A stretch of 64,000 nucleotides of DNA from Erythrobacter sp. SG61-1L (GTDB taxonomy: Bacteria; Pseudomonadota; Alphaproteobacteria; Sphingomonadales; Sphingomonadaceae). A program made the translations under genes and the position numbers. The notes beneath the pieces are model-generated. The model searched no databases and was not told the DNA's origin. It saw only the letters and a list, made by a program, of their open reading frames with translations. The DNA is taken from assembly GCF_001305965.1 (NCBI RefSeq), contig NZ_JXQC01000003.1, positions 2,814,861 through 2,878,860 of the forward strand, read 5' to 3'. Below, in pieces: positions 16,375-25,377 of this stretch; positions within the stretch are counted from its first letter, which is position 1; each line of letters begins with the position of its first letter.

Positions 16375-18201
16375 TCACGCCTTGTAGAGCGCGTCCAGCC
16401 GTTCCCCATAGCGGGCCTTGATCATGTGGCGGCGAATCTTGAGGCTGGGGGTCATCTCGCCATTCTCGATGGCGAAGGCCTCGTCGGCAAAGGCGAACTG
16501 GCGGACTTTCTCAACTACCGAGATGTCCTTGTTCACCCGGTCTACCGCGGCGCGGATCGCGCTCTTGAAGGCAGGCAGTTCCTGCAGCGCGTCCATGTCG
16601 AATTTCTCGCCATTGGCGCGCGCCCATTCCAGCGCCCATTCGGCATCGGGGACGATCAACCCCACAATGTAGGGTCGCTTGTCGCCCACCACCATTGCCT
16701 GCGCGATTTCGCGCTGAAGCGTCAGCATTCCCTCGATCTTCTGGGGCGCGACGTTGTCGCCCTTGTCGTTGACGATCATGTCCTTCTTGCGATCGGTGAT
16801 GACGATCCGGCCCTTGGCATCCAGATGGCCGATGTCGCCCGTATGCAGCCAGATCGCTCCAGTCGGATCGATTGCATTGGGTTGGAGCGCACGGGCGGTT
16901 TCCGCCGGGTTCTGCCAGTATCCCTGCATAACCAGTTCTCCGCGCACCAGAATCTCGCCATCTTCGGCGATCCGTACTTCCACGCCCTTCATCGGCGGGC
17001 CGACCGTGTCCATCTTCAATCCCACCTTGGGCCGGTTGCAGCTGACCACTGGGGCGGATTCGGTCTGGCCATAGCCTTGCAGCATGGTCAGCCCCATGGA
17101 TTCGAAGAAGGTGCCGACATCGGGATTGAGCGGCGCCCCGCCCGATACCAGCGCCTTGATCCGTCCGCCGAACCGGTCTCGAATCTTGGGGCGTAGCGTC
17201 TTTTCCAGGATCAGGTTCATCGGCAGGTCGCGCAGCCGCCGGCGCCCGGCGAAAGACAGTTCCCCGATGCGCAGGGCGCGGTCCATCAGGAAGTTGGCCA
17301 CCCTGCCCTGCTTTTCCACCTGTTTCATGATGCGGGTGCGCAACACTTCGAACAGGCGGGGAACCACCACCATGATAGTGGGGCGCACTTCCTCGATATT
17401 GCTGGCCAGCTTATCCAGCCCTTCGGCGTAATAGATCTCGGCGCCCAGCCCGATGGGCAGGAACTGGCCGCCCGTATGTTCATAGGCGTGGGAAAGCGGC
17501 AGGAAAGAGAGGAACACTTCCTCGTCCCAGCCGAAATCCTCCACTAGCAGATCGGCCGCACCGTCGATGTTGCACAGGATTGCCCCGTGGGAGAGCATCA
17601 CCCCGCGCGGGGCGCCGCCCGTGCCGCTGGTATAGATGATGCAGGCGGTCACTTCGCGGCCGATTCCGGCAATCCGTTCTTCCACTGCGCTGCGCGCGGC
17701 ATCGGCATCGCCAGCCAGCATCTCGTCCCAGCTATGGAAGTCGAAAGTGCCGGACTGGTGGCGGTTGAGATTTTCCACCCCGATGACATGTTCGGCCACG
17801 CCTGACGTCATCACCGCAGGCAGCAGCGGCTTGGCCAGTTTCTCGTTGGAGACGATCACTACGCGCGCGCCGGAATTGTCCAGCACATGCTGGTGATCGC
17901 GCTCGGTATTGGTGGTGTAGGCCGGCACGGTGATGCAGCCGGCGGCCATGATCGCCAGGTCCGCGATACACCATTCCGGCCGGTTTTCGGAGACGAGCGC
18001 CACCCGGTCGCCTTCCTTCAGGCCCAGTTTGCGCAGGTTTTCTGACAGCAGGCATACCGCCCGCGCCACTTCGTTCCAGCTTTGCGAATGCCAGCTACCG
18101 CCGCTTTTGGCCCACAGGAACGGCTTGTCGCCCAGTTCGTCGGCCCGCTGCAGGAACAGGGCGACCAGATTGTCGGCCGATCCGAAATCGGTAAGCTTCA
18201 T
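16375..18201 (-). CDS. long-chain acyl-CoA synthetase (AMP-binding)
   Basis: The 608-residue protein belongs to the adenylate-forming family. It has the P-loop ACIIYTSGTGGAPRGVMLSH, the FLPLSHAYEHTGG block, QGYGQTESAPVVS, the ATP-binding WLHTGDIGHLD and the hinge region IVITDRKKDMI. It activates fatty acids to acyl-CoA for lipid synthesis or beta-oxidation. Layout resembles the FadD15/eukaryotic ACSL type rather than E. coli FadD. The start at 18201 lies just before the conserved LVALFLQRADELGDKPFLW; a longer frame to 18282 is unlikely. No beta-oxidation genes are nearby. Confidence 0.9.
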   Translation of the reverse strand: MKLTDFGSADNLVALFLQRADELGDKPFLWAKSGGSWHSQSWNEVARAVCLLSENLRKLGLKEGDRVALVSENRPEWCIADLAIMAAGCITVPAYTTNTERDHQHVLDNSGARVVIVSNEKLAKPLLPAVMTSGVAEHVIGVENLNRHQSGTFDFHSWDEMLAGDADAARSAVEERIAGIGREVTACIIYTSGTGGAPRGVMLSHGAILCNIDGAADLLVEDFGWDEEVFLSFLPLSHAYEHTGGQFLPIGLGAEIYYAEGLDKLASNIEEVRPTIMVVVPRLFEVLRTRIMKQVEKQGRVANFLMDRALRIGELSFAGRRRLRDLPMNLILEKTLRPKIRDRFGGRIKALVSGGAPLNPDVGTFFESMGLTMLQGYGQTESAPVVSCNRPKVGLKMDTVGPPMKGVEVRIAEDGEILVRGELVMQGYWQNPAETARALQPNAIDPTGAIWLHTGDIGHLDAKGRIVITDRKKDMIVNDKGDNVAPQKIEGMLTLQREIAQAMVVGDKRPYIVGLIVPDAEWALEWARANGEKFDMDALQELPAFKSAIRAAVDRVNKDISVVEKVRQFAFADEAFAIENGEMTPSLKIRRHMIKARYGERLDALYKA

Positions 18202-18294
18202 CGGCAAATCCCCTCGCGCCCCATCACCCTCCCGGGGCCCTTTTCCCGAGATGTAAGCCCGGTTTGCGCAAGCGACAAGCACGCAGAAGGGGCG

Positions 18295-20016
18295 CTATTC
18301 CCCGACAGAGGCGCCCGCGCTGCGCGGGTCGGCCGCACCAAGCCAGCCGGTGGCAGTGCGTTCCGCCGCATTGGCCTTGAGCGGAAGCGCACGGGCGACG
18401 ATGGCCTTGTGGCCCAAGGCTTCCAGCGCGGGCTTCATGCCTTCCAACGCCGTGCCCGGCTCGATGAACATCGTGTCGCCGGGGGAATAGAGCATCGGCA
18501 GGGCAATCGCGTCCTGTGCCGAAAGATCCCAGTCGATCCAGCCGATCAGGGCCTTGGCCACCTGTACCGGAATGGTCGGCCCGCCCGCCGCGCCGACGGC
18601 CATCGCCAGCTTGCCGTTGGCGTCATAGACCAGTGTGGGTGACATGGAACTGCGCGGCCGCTTGCCTGCCTGCACCCGGTTTGCCACCGGCAAACCGTCT
18701 TTTTCCGGCGAGAAGCTGAAATCCGTCAGTTCATTATTGAGGTAATAGCCGCCCACCATCAGGCCCGACCCGAAGGAACCTTCAACGGTCGAGGTGTAGC
18801 TTACCGCATTGCCCCAGCGGTCCACTGCCACGAAATGGGATGTGCCGTGTTCTTCAGGCTCGTCGCCATCGGCCCAGCTTACCTGCGTGCCATCCATCGG
18901 CGGGGTTCCCGCGCTGGCCGTGGCCATCGTGCTGTCGGGCGAGATCAGCAGGCCTCGCCCAGCCAGATAGGCATCGCTCACCAGCCCCTTTACCGGGACC
19001 GGCACGAAATCATCGTCGCCAAGGTAAAGCTCGCGGTCCGCGAAGGCGAGGCGCTGGGATTCGGCAAAGAGGTGCCACGCGACGGGCGAATCCTTGCCCA
19101 GCGCATGCAGATCGAATCGTTCAAGCTGCTTCAGGATCGCCAGCACAGTGGTCGCGCCGGAAGAAGGCGGACCCATGCCGCAGATTTTGTATGTCCGGTA
19201 CGTTCCGCAAACGGGAGTACGATCGCGCGCAGCGTAATTCTCGATGTCGCCCGTCACCATGCCGCGCGCATGTGGGGTCTCTGCGGCGACATGCACGGCG
19301 ATCGCCAGCGCATTGTCGCCGGTATAGAAGGCGTCCGGGCCTTCCTTTGCCAGTTTTTCAAGCGTTTCGGCCAGGGCGGGGTTTTTCACCAGCGTGCCCA
19401 CCGGCAGCGGCTCGCCCATCTCGTCGTAAAACAGGGCCTGCCCTTCCGCCTCTGCTGCGGCCCGGTTCTTCGCGTTGATCAGGAATTCGTGCAGGCGTTC
19501 GTTGATGACGAACCCGTCGCGCGCCAGTGCAATGGCCGGGTCGAACAGGGCCTTCCAGGGCAGCTTACCGTGGCGCTCATGTGCCTTCTGCGCCAGACGG
19601 ACATTGCCCGGTACACCTACGCTGAGGCCGGACATCACCGCTTCCATGAAGGGGCGCGGTTTGCCCTCGCTGTCGAGGAACCAGTCCGGCCCCGCTGCCA
19701 TGGGCGCCGTTTCGCGCCCGTCCAGCGTTTCGACATCTCCGGCCGCATCGCCCAGCACCATGAAGCCGCCGCCGCCAATGCCGGAGCTTTGCGGTTCGAC
19801 CACGGTCAGGGCCAGCATGGTGGCGATGGCCGCATCGGTGGCGCTGCCGCCCTTGCGCAGCATTTGCGCCCCGGCCTCGGCCGCGCGCGGATCGGCCGCG
19901 CTGACGAGGCCGGGCGCCTGTGGCGCAGGCGTGCTGGCCAGCGCCGCACCGCCTTCGCCAGTGCAGGCCCAGAGGGCAAAGGGGAGGAGAAGGGCTGCGG
20001 AGAAGCGTTTCAGCAT
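18295..20016 (-). CDS. ggt: gamma-glutamyltransferase
   Basis: The 573-residue precursor is a GGT/Ntn-hydrolase. A lipobox LWAC (C18) suggests a membrane-anchored periplasmic lipoprotein. Autocleavage should occur before T392 in EEHGTSHFVAVD, giving large and small subunits; the new N-terminal Thr is the nucleophile. Other landmarks are GGSATDAAIATMLALTVVEPQSSGIGGGGF (55-84) and NNELTDFSF. It hydrolyses glutathione and other gamma-glutamyl peptides and transfers the glutamyl group. It lies 9 nt after pyrD on the same strand. Confidence 0.94.
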   Translation of the reverse strand: MLKRFSAALLLPFALWACTGEGGAALASTPAPQAPGLVSAADPRAAEAGAQMLRKGGSATDAAIATMLALTVVEPQSSGIGGGGFMVLGDAAGDVETLDGRETAPMAAGPDWFLDSEGKPRPFMEAVMSGLSVGVPGNVRLAQKAHERHGKLPWKALFDPAIALARDGFVINERLHEFLINAKNRAAAEAEGQALFYDEMGEPLPVGTLVKNPALAETLEKLAKEGPDAFYTGDNALAIAVHVAAETPHARGMVTGDIENYAARDRTPVCGTYRTYKICGMGPPSSGATTVLAILKQLERFDLHALGKDSPVAWHLFAESQRLAFADRELYLGDDDFVPVPVKGLVSDAYLAGRGLLISPDSTMATASAGTPPMDGTQVSWADGDEPEEHGTSHFVAVDRWGNAVSYTSTVEGSFGSGLMVGGYYLNNELTDFSFSPEKDGLPVANRVQAGKRPRSSMSPTLVYDANGKLAMAVGAAGGPTIPVQVAKALIGWIDWDLSAQDAIALPMLYSPGDTMFIEPGTALEGMKPALEALGHKAIVARALPLKANAAERTATGWLGAADPRSAGASVGE

Positions 20017-20025
20017 GGACCCTGC

Positions 20026-21069
20026 CTATTCGCTCCCGACGGCCTCTTCAATGGAAGTGAAGCCGTCCCGCCGCATCAGTGCCTCGATCCCGCGTGTGAT
20101 CCTGCGGGCGATGCCCGGGCCTTCATAGACCATGGAGGAATAGAGCTGCACCAGGCTGGCACCGGCCCTGATCCGCGCCCAGGCATCCGCAGCATTGGCG
20201 ATGCCGCCCACGCCCACCAGCGGCACGGCGCCGCCGGTTGCCTTGCGGAAATCGCGCAGGCGCTGCTGGGCCAGATCGCGCAGGGGCGCGCCGGAAAGGC
20301 CGCCGGTCTCCCCGGCATGGCGCGATTTCAGCGGCGGGCGCGAGATGGTGGTGTTGGACACGATCAGCGCGCCCAGCTTCTTTTCAACTGCGATGCGGGC
20401 GATGGCGTCCACATCGGCAGGCTCCAGATCGGGCGCAACCTTCAGGAAGACCGGCGGTGGCTTGCCATGGGTGGCCTCGCTTGCCCCGTCGAGCACAGCG
20501 TCGAGCAGTTCGGTAAGCACGCTTTCATCCTGCAAAGCGCGCAGGCCCGGCGTATTGGGGCTGGAGACGTTGACCGCCAGATAGGTGGCCAGCGGCGCCA
20601 TGACACGGGCCATCACCCCATAATCGGAAATGCGATCGGGCGAATCCTTGTTCGCGCCGATATTGATGCCGACCACCCCGGTACGGGCGGCTCTTGCCGC
20701 AAGCCGGTCATGTGCGGTTTCAGCGCCCTTGTTGTTGAACCCCATGCGGTTGATTACCGCGCGGTCCTCGGTCAGGCGGAACAGGCGCGGTTTCGGGTTG
20801 CCCGATTGCGGCAACGGCGTGATCGAGCCTACTTCAGCAAAGCCGAAGCCAAGCCCCAGCAGGGCGTCGGGCACTTCACCATCCTTGTCGAACCCGGCGG
20901 CCATGCCCAGCGGATTGGGAAAGCGGATGCCCGCCAGGCTCGTCGCCAGCGGGCCGTCGGCCGCAGGGGGTGCGCCATGCGGCAGGGCCTTCAGCGCGGC
21001 AAGGGCCAGGCCATGCGCGGTTTCGGGATCAAAGGCGAACAGGGCGGGGCGGATCAGGCGGAAAAGCAT
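20026..21069 (-). CDS. pyrD: dihydroorotate dehydrogenase (quinone), class 2
   Basis: The 347-residue enzyme oxidises dihydroorotate to orotate with quinone as acceptor, the fourth step of pyrimidine synthesis, at the inner membrane. N-terminal amphipathic helix LFRLIRPALFAFDPETAHGLALAAL contacts the membrane. NPLGMAAGFDKDGE binds FMN, NRMGFNNKG and NVSSPNTPGLR (Ser as class 2 catalytic base) are diagnostic, and LVGVGGIANAADAWARI binds the FMN phosphate. First gene of a pair with ggt, 9 nt apart. Confidence 0.96.
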   Translation of the reverse strand: MLFRLIRPALFAFDPETAHGLALAALKALPHGAPPAADGPLATSLAGIRFPNPLGMAAGFDKDGEVPDALLGLGFGFAEVGSITPLPQSGNPKPRLFRLTEDRAVINRMGFNNKGAETAHDRLAARAARTGVVGINIGANKDSPDRISDYGVMARVMAPLATYLAVNVSSPNTPGLRALQDESVLTELLDAVLDGASEATHGKPPPVFLKVAPDLEPADVDAIARIAVEKKLGALIVSNTTISRPPLKSRHAGETGGLSGAPLRDLAQQRLRDFRKATGGAVPLVGVGGIANAADAWARIRAGASLVQLYSSMVYEGPGIARRITRGIEALMRRDGFTSIEEAVGSE

Positions 21070-21197
21070 GCCCGCCGGTTATGGCAAAGCGCGCGCCCTG
21101 TCGATGGCGAGGAAGGGTGCGGAAGCGCGGAATAGCCACTGGCGTATGTCCCTGAGCACGCTAACGAAAGTTACGATTTCTTTGCGCTGTTACTCAT

Positions 21198-21227
21198 TTG
21201 CCACCGCCTTTGTCGCTTTCTTACAAT
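21198..21227 (+). promoter_or_regulatory. sigma70-type promoter of the candidate small RNA
   Basis: TTGCCA (21198-21203) and TACAAT (21222-21227) are separated by 18 bases. This is a good match for a housekeeping promoter. Expected transcription start is near 21234. Confidence 0.5.
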
Positions 21228-21233
21228 TCCTGT

Positions 21234-21342
21234 TCATCTTTCATCGGTAGACAGGGCGCGCGACCCGAAGGGCTCGAAGCAGCAATGCTATCGAGTTCTC
21301 AACTTAGAGGGCGGTTTCCTTTCGAGGGGGCCGCCCTTTTTT
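21234..21342 (+). ncRNA. candidate small RNA or terminated leader upstream of the suf operon
   Basis: The about 109-nt unit runs from the predicted start to a six-T run. It contains a stem-loop CTCGAAGCA/TGCT-A-TCGAG (21273-21295) closed by a GCAA tetraloop, then an intrinsic terminator: GGGCGG (21309-21314) paired with CCGCCC (21331-21336), extended by G-U pairs, followed by TTTTTT (21337-21342). No convincing start codon with a ribosome site lies inside, so a coding role is unlikely. It could be an independent small RNA or an attenuator limiting read-through into sufR/sufB 129 nt downstream. Ends are estimates. Confidence 0.5.
21309..21342 (+). terminator. intrinsic terminator
   Basis: A six-pair GC stem (GGGCGG/CCGCCC) is extended by TTTCC opposite GGGGG, has a TTTCGA loop and is followed by six T residues. 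It is the strongest plus-strand terminator in the window and has no protein gene upstream of it on that strand for 11 kb except shadows. Confidence 0.8.
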
Positions 21343-21470
21343 CGTCCGGTTTTCCGGCGCTTTTCCGCCATTGGCGGATTGGTTGTTGCAATGCGGCAAT
21401 CCATGCCTAGATGAAACCGGAACGAATCACTCTGAATTGGAGTGGCCCTGAAACCCACGAGGAAAGGCAG

Positions 21471-21896
21471 ATGCGGCTTTCGAGCATGGCCGATTACGCA
21501 GTCGTCACGATGAGCGCCGCCGCGCGCCATTGCGGTTCTGCGCGCGTCTCCTCTGTGCAGCTGGCGGAAGAAACCGGCTTGCCCGTGCCCACGGTGCAGA
21601 AGCTGGTCAGTATGCTCAGCTCTGCCGGCCTGCTGCGGTCCGTGCGCGGTGCTCATGGCGGGTTGCAGCTGGCCCGGCCGGCGGCGGCGATTTCCATTGC
21701 GGACATTGTCGAAGCGGTTGAAGGGCCGATTGCGCTGACCGCCTGCGTGGATCACGGCAAGCAGGATTGCGCGCTCGAATGCTCCTGCTCCGCGCGGCCG
21801 CATTGGGGTGCAGTGAATGAGGCGATGCGCGGCGCGCTGGCGGGTGTCCCGCTCAGCCGGTTCGTCGGCGTTCCCGCCAAGGATGTAGCATTGTGA
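21471..21896 (+). CDS. Rrf2-family regulator of the suf operon (IscR/SufR-like)
   Basis: The 141-residue protein starts [14 protein letters not shown] and has a winged-helix domain of the Rrf2 type ([43 protein letters not shown]). The C-terminal part has four cysteines (C92, C100, C104, C106), candidate ligands for an Fe-S cluster that senses cluster demand, and belongs to the SUF-system regulator subgroup. It heads the suf operon and its stop overlaps the sufB GTG (GTGA). ATG 21471 follows GGAAAGG. An upstream in-frame ATG at 21411 has no ribosome site. Confidence 0.9.
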   Translation: MRLSSMADYAVVTMSAAARHCGSARVSSVQLAEETGLPVPTVQKLVSMLSSAGLLRSVRGAHGGLQLARPAAAISIADIVEAVEGPIALTACVDHGKQDCALECSCSARPHWGAVNEAMRGALAGVPLSRFVGVPAKDVAL

Positions 21897-23374
21897 CCGA
21901 CGAAACGACTCTGCCCGATCAGGAAGCCCGCGAAGCGGCGAAGAAGCTCGAAACCTATGAATGGGGTTTCTCGAGCGACATCGAACAGGAATTCGCGCCC
22001 AAGGGGCTGGACGAAAACACTGTCCGCTTCATTTCGGCCAAGAAGGAAGAGCCGGAATGGATGCTGGAATGGCGTCTCAAGGCCTTCCGCCTGTGGCAGA
22101 CCATGCCTGAACCGGACTGGGCCAAGCTCGACATTCCGCCGATCGATTATCAGGACGCCTATTATTACGCCGCCCCCCGCAAGAAGGAGGCGCTGAAGAG
22201 CCTTGATGAGCTCGATCCCGAGATCAAGGCCGTCTACGACAAGCTGGGCATTCCGCTGGCGGAGCAGGAAGTGCTCGCCGGGGTGGAAGGTTCGCGCAAG
22301 GTTGCCGTCGATGCCGTGTTCGACAGCGTCAGCGTTGCCACCACTTTCCGGGAAGAGCTGAAGAAGGCGGGAGTCATCTTCCTCTCCATCTCGGAAGCGA
22401 TCCGCGAATATCCCGAAATGGTGAAGCAGTGGCTCGGCAAGGTCGTGCCGATGCACGACAATTATTTCGCAGCCCTCAATTGCGCGGTCTTTTCCGACGG
22501 CACCTTCGTCTACATCCCCGAAGGCGTGCGCTGCCCGATGGAGCTTTCCACCTATTTCCGCATCAATGCGGAAAATACCGGGCAGTTCGAGCGCACACTG
22601 ATCGTGGCCGACAAGGGCGCCTACGTTTCCTATCTGGAAGGCTGCACCGCACCGCAGCGCGATGAGAACCAGCTTCATGCCGCAGTGGTGGAACTGGTCG
22701 CGCTCGACGATGCGGAGATCAAATATTCCACCGTCCAGAACTGGTATCCCGGCGATGCCGAGGGCAAGGGCGGGATCTATAATTTCGTCACCAAGCGGGC
22801 GCTGTGTCAGGGCAAGCGCAGCAAGGTCAGCTGGACACAGGTGGAAACCGGCAGCGCGATCACCTGGAAATATCCCAGCTGCGTGCTGAATGGTGAGGAT
22901 TCGGTGGGCGAGTTCTACTCGGTCGCGGTCACCAACAACCACCAGCAGGCCGATACCGGCACCAAGATGATCCACAACGGCGCGCGCAGCCGTTCCACCA
23001 TTGTGTCCAAGGGTATCAGCGCGGGCAAGAGCAACAACACCTATCGCGGGCTGGTGCGTGTGGGCGCCAATGCCGATGGCGTGCGCAACTTCACCCAGTG
23101 CGACAGCCTGCTGCTGGGCGACAAATGCGGCGCGCACACCGTGCCCTATATCGAAGTGAAGAACCCTTCAGCCCAGATCGAGCATGAGGCGACCACTAGC
23201 AAGATCAGCGACGATCAGCTGTTCTACGCCATGCAGCGCGGGCTGGATCAGGAAGCGGCAGTGGCGCTGATCGTCAACGGCTTTGCCCGCGAAGTGTTGC
23301 AGCAATTGCCGATGGAATTCGCCGTGGAAGCGCAGAAGCTGCTCGGTATCAGCCTTGAAGGTAGCGTAGGATGA
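21893..23374 (+). CDS. sufB: Fe-S cluster assembly scaffold SufB
   Basis: The 493-residue protein matches SufB throughout: [18 protein letters not shown] at the N-terminus, [76 protein letters not shown] and [17 protein letters not shown]. SufB forms the SufBC2D scaffold on which clusters are built from SufS-derived sulfur and iron in the cytosol. It begins with GTG overlapping the regulator stop. The next gene (DUF559) overlaps its stop by 4 nt, separating sufB from sufC. Confidence 0.97.
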   Translation: MTDETTLPDQEAREAAKKLETYEWGFSSDIEQEFAPKGLDENTVRFISAKKEEPEWMLEWRLKAFRLWQTMPEPDWAKLDIPPIDYQDAYYYAAPRKKEALKSLDELDPEIKAVYDKLGIPLAEQEVLAGVEGSRKVAVDAVFDSVSVATTFREELKKAGVIFLSISEAIREYPEMVKQWLGKVVPMHDNYFAALNCAVFSDGTFVYIPEGVRCPMELSTYFRINAENTGQFERTLIVADKGAYVSYLEGCTAPQRDENQLHAAVVELVALDDAEIKYSTVQNWYPGDAEGKGGIYNFVTKRALCQGKRSKVSWTQVETGSAITWKYPSCVLNGEDSVGEFYSVAVTNNHQQADTGTKMIHNGARSRSTIVSKGISAGKSNNTYRGLVRVGANADGVRNFTQCDSLLLGDKCGAHTVPYIEVKNPSAQIEHEATTSKISDDQLFYAMQRGLDQEAAVALIVNGFAREVLQQLPMEFAVEAQKLLGISLEGSVG

Positions 23375-23871
23375 CTGACCGCAAGACTCTCAAGCTCCGC
23401 TCGCCTGACGAACAGGCCGAAGCACCCGCTCTCAAGCGCAAAGGCCGCGGTTGGGAGATTTCGGAATCGCGGCTCGATGCGTTGCACGATCAGGCGCGCG
23501 AGATGCGCCGCCATTCGAGCGAGGCGCACAAGGCGCTGGCGGAGCGTTTCGCCAAGGCCGATCTCGGGCGTTACAAATTCACGCGCCACGCCGTGGTCGG
23601 CTCGGCCATCGTCGATTTCAACTGCCACAATCTCGGCATGGTGATCGCAATTGACGAGGAAGGCGCCAACGAGGCGATCGAGCATCGCCGTGACAAGAGC
23701 CTTGAGGCAATCGGCGTCCGCGTCATGAGGATCAAGGCCGCCGACATTCTCGAGAACATGGACGAAGTACTTGCGCGGATCACCGCCGGCATGCGCCTGC
23801 GCATTGCCGACAAGGCAGAATCGCGCCGCAAGCACTTTGCCAGCCACCCCCGCAAGGCGAACCCGCGCTGA
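23371..23871 (+). CDS. DUF559-like nuclease-fold protein in the suf operon, active site degenerate
   Basis: A 166-residue basic protein resembling DUF559 (very-short-patch-repair endonuclease fold). The core reads [20 protein letters not shown] (70-89), [19 protein letters not shown] (90-108), then [18 protein letters not shown]. Typical members have VDF...(V/I)E(V/I)DG-x-QH; here the second catalytic acid is replaced (VIAID, A93) and the downstream His pair is absent, so nuclease activity is doubtful. It overlaps sufB by 4 nt and lies 19 nt before sufC, so it is part of the operon. A role in Fe-S assembly is inferred only from position. Confidence 0.75.
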   Translation: MTDRKTLKLRSPDEQAEAPALKRKGRGWEISESRLDALHDQAREMRRHSSEAHKALAERFAKADLGRYKFTRHAVVGSAIVDFNCHNLGMVIAIDEEGANEAIEHRRDKSLEAIGVRVMRIKAADILENMDEVLARITAGMRLRIADKAESRRKHFASHPRKANPR

Positions 23872-23890
23872 AGCGGCGACAGGACAGACA

Positions 23891-24631
23891 ATGCTGAAGA
23901 TCGAAAACCTCCACGCCGAAATCGACGGCAAGCAGATCCTCAATGGCCTCACTCTGGAAGTGGGCGCGGGCGAGGTGCATGCGATCATGGGCCCCAATGG
24001 CGCGGGCAAGTCCACGCTGGGCTATGTGCTGGGCGGCCGCCCCGGTTATGAAGTCACGCAGGGTTCCGTGACCTTCAAGGGGCAGAATCTGCTGGAACTG
24101 GAACCGCATGAACGCGCGGCGGCCGGCATGTTCCTGGGTTTCCAGTATCCGGTGGAGATTCCCGGCGTCAGCTTCGCCCAGTTCCTGCGCGAGGCTGTGA
24201 ATGCCCAGCGCAAGGGCCGCGGGGAAGAAGCGCTTTCGGGCGGCGAGTTCCTGAAGCTGGCCAAGGAAAAGGCCGGGCTGCTGCGGCTCGATATGGATAT
24301 GCTCAAGCGCCCGGTGAATGTCGGCTTTTCCGGCGGCGAGAAGAAGCGCGCCGAGATGGTCCAGATGGGCATTCTCGACCCCTCCTTTGCCGTGCTGGAC
24401 GAGACGGATAGCGGCCTCGACATCGATGCGCTGCGCATCGTGGGCGAAGGCATCAATGCGATCATGCGCGCGCCGGACAAGGCCGTGCTGCTGATCACGC
24501 ATTATCAGCGCTTGCTCGATTACGTGAAGCCGGACGTGGTGCACGTCCTCGCCAAGGGCCGCATCGTGAAGACGGGCGGGCCGGAGCTCGCGCTTGAACT
24601 CGAAGAGCAGGGCTACGAGGCGGTTGCGTGA
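23891..24631 (+). CDS. sufC: Fe-S cluster assembly ATPase SufC
   Basis: The 246-residue ABC-type ATPase has Walker A GPNGAGKST (34-42), the signature SGGEKKR (147-153), Walker B AVLDETDSGLDID (167-179) and a switch His in LLITHYQRLL. SufC dimers drive conformational change of SufB-SufD during cluster assembly; it is not a transporter. The ATG at 23891 follows AGGA. The stop overlaps the GTG start of sufD (24628). It is the fourth gene of the operon. Confidence 0.97.
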   Translation: MLKIENLHAEIDGKQILNGLTLEVGAGEVHAIMGPNGAGKSTLGYVLGGRPGYEVTQGSVTFKGQNLLELEPHERAAAGMFLGFQYPVEIPGVSFAQFLREAVNAQRKGRGEEALSGGEFLKLAKEKAGLLRLDMDMLKRPVNVGFSGGEKKRAEMVQMGILDPSFAVLDETDSGLDIDALRIVGEGINAIMRAPDKAVLLITHYQRLLDYVKPDVVHVLAKGRIVKTGGPELALELEEQGYEAVA

Positions 24632-25377
24632 GCGAGTTGGCCACCCTTCCCACCACGCGTGACGAGGATTGGCGCTATGCCGATCCCCAGTGGCTGGCCG
24701 CTGCCGACCCGGCTGCGCTTGCCCGGTGGCGCGAAGTGGATGTGCCTGCTGGCACTGCGATCAGCGAAACGCGGGAAGTTGCCGCAGGTGTTGAACGTCT
24801 GCGCGTCCTTGTCGGGCGTGGGGGCAGCTTTGCCCTGTTCTGCATCAATGCCGCTGGCCCCTATGCCCGCGCCGAAGTGGAAGTGACGCTGGAAGAAGGC
24901 GCGCATTTCGAATTTGGCGGCGTGACTATCGGCGGGGGCGATGCTCGGCAGGAATTCGTCACCCGCGTGGTCCATGCCCACCCCCATGCCACCAGCAACC
25001 AGACGGTGCGCGCGGTGCAATGGGGCCGTTCCACCGGCAATTTCCTCGGCCGGATCGAAGTGGTACGCGATGCGCAGAAGACCGATGCGGCGCAGAATTT
25101 CCGCGCGATCCTGCTGGAAAAAGGCGCAACGGCCAACACCAAGCCGGAACTGGAAATCTATGCCGACGATGTGAAATGCGCCCATGGCGCGGCCATCGGC
25201 GCGCTGGACCAGACGGCGGCGTTTTATATGGCGGCGCGGGGTATTCCGCCGGAAGTCGCCCGCAAGCTGTTGATCCGCGCATTCGTGGCCGATGCCTTCG
25301 CCGCGATCGAGGATGCCGATATGCGCGAGGCCATGCTTGAAAAGGCGCTTTCCGCCCTGGGCGAGGAGGCCGCATGA
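24628..25377 (+). CDS. sufD: Fe-S cluster assembly protein SufD (short form)
   Basis: The 249-residue protein is SufD by its C-terminal block: NFRAILLEKGATANTKPELEIYADDVKCAHGAAIG and RGIPPEVARKLLIRAFVADAF. It lacks most of the N-terminal helical region of E. coli SufD (423 residues); this short form is usual in sphingomonads. The conserved Cys-His in VKCAHGA corresponds to the region that meets SufB to form the nascent cluster site. GTG start at 24628 overlaps the sufC stop, and sufS overlaps by ATGA at the other end. Confidence 0.93.
   Translation: MSELATLPTTRDEDWRYADPQWLAAADPAALARWREVDVPAGTAISETREVAAGVERLRVLVGRGGSFALFCINAAGPYARAEVEVTLEEGAHFEFGGVTIGGGDARQEFVTRVVHAHPHATSNQTVRAVQWGRSTGNFLGRIEVVRDAQKTDAAQNFRAILLEKGATANTKPELEIYADDVKCAHGAAIGALDQTAAFYMAARGIPPEVARKLLIRAFVADAFAAIEDADMREAMLEKALSALGEEAA

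Larger units (their letters stand above)
21070..21470. other. 401-nt intergenic region containing a candidate small RNA
   Basis: No protein gene fits here. The region holds a sigma70-type promoter (21198-21227), a stem-loop with a GCAA loop (21273-21295), a strong terminator (21307-21342), and then about 129 nt before the Rrf2 gene. The pyrD promoter must lie at the left end (about 21080-21180). Confidence 0.7.

Noticed and set aside
18835-21135. A 766-codon open frame on the plus strand opposite ggt and pyrD
   Set aside because: It is antisense to two well-supported enzymes, has Arg/Gln/His-rich composition with no domain, and reflects third-position GC in the real genes.
21285-21410. Short peptide frame beginning ATG 21285 inside the candidate small RNA
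   Set aside because: No ribosome site precedes it, and it reads through the terminator stem and T run.
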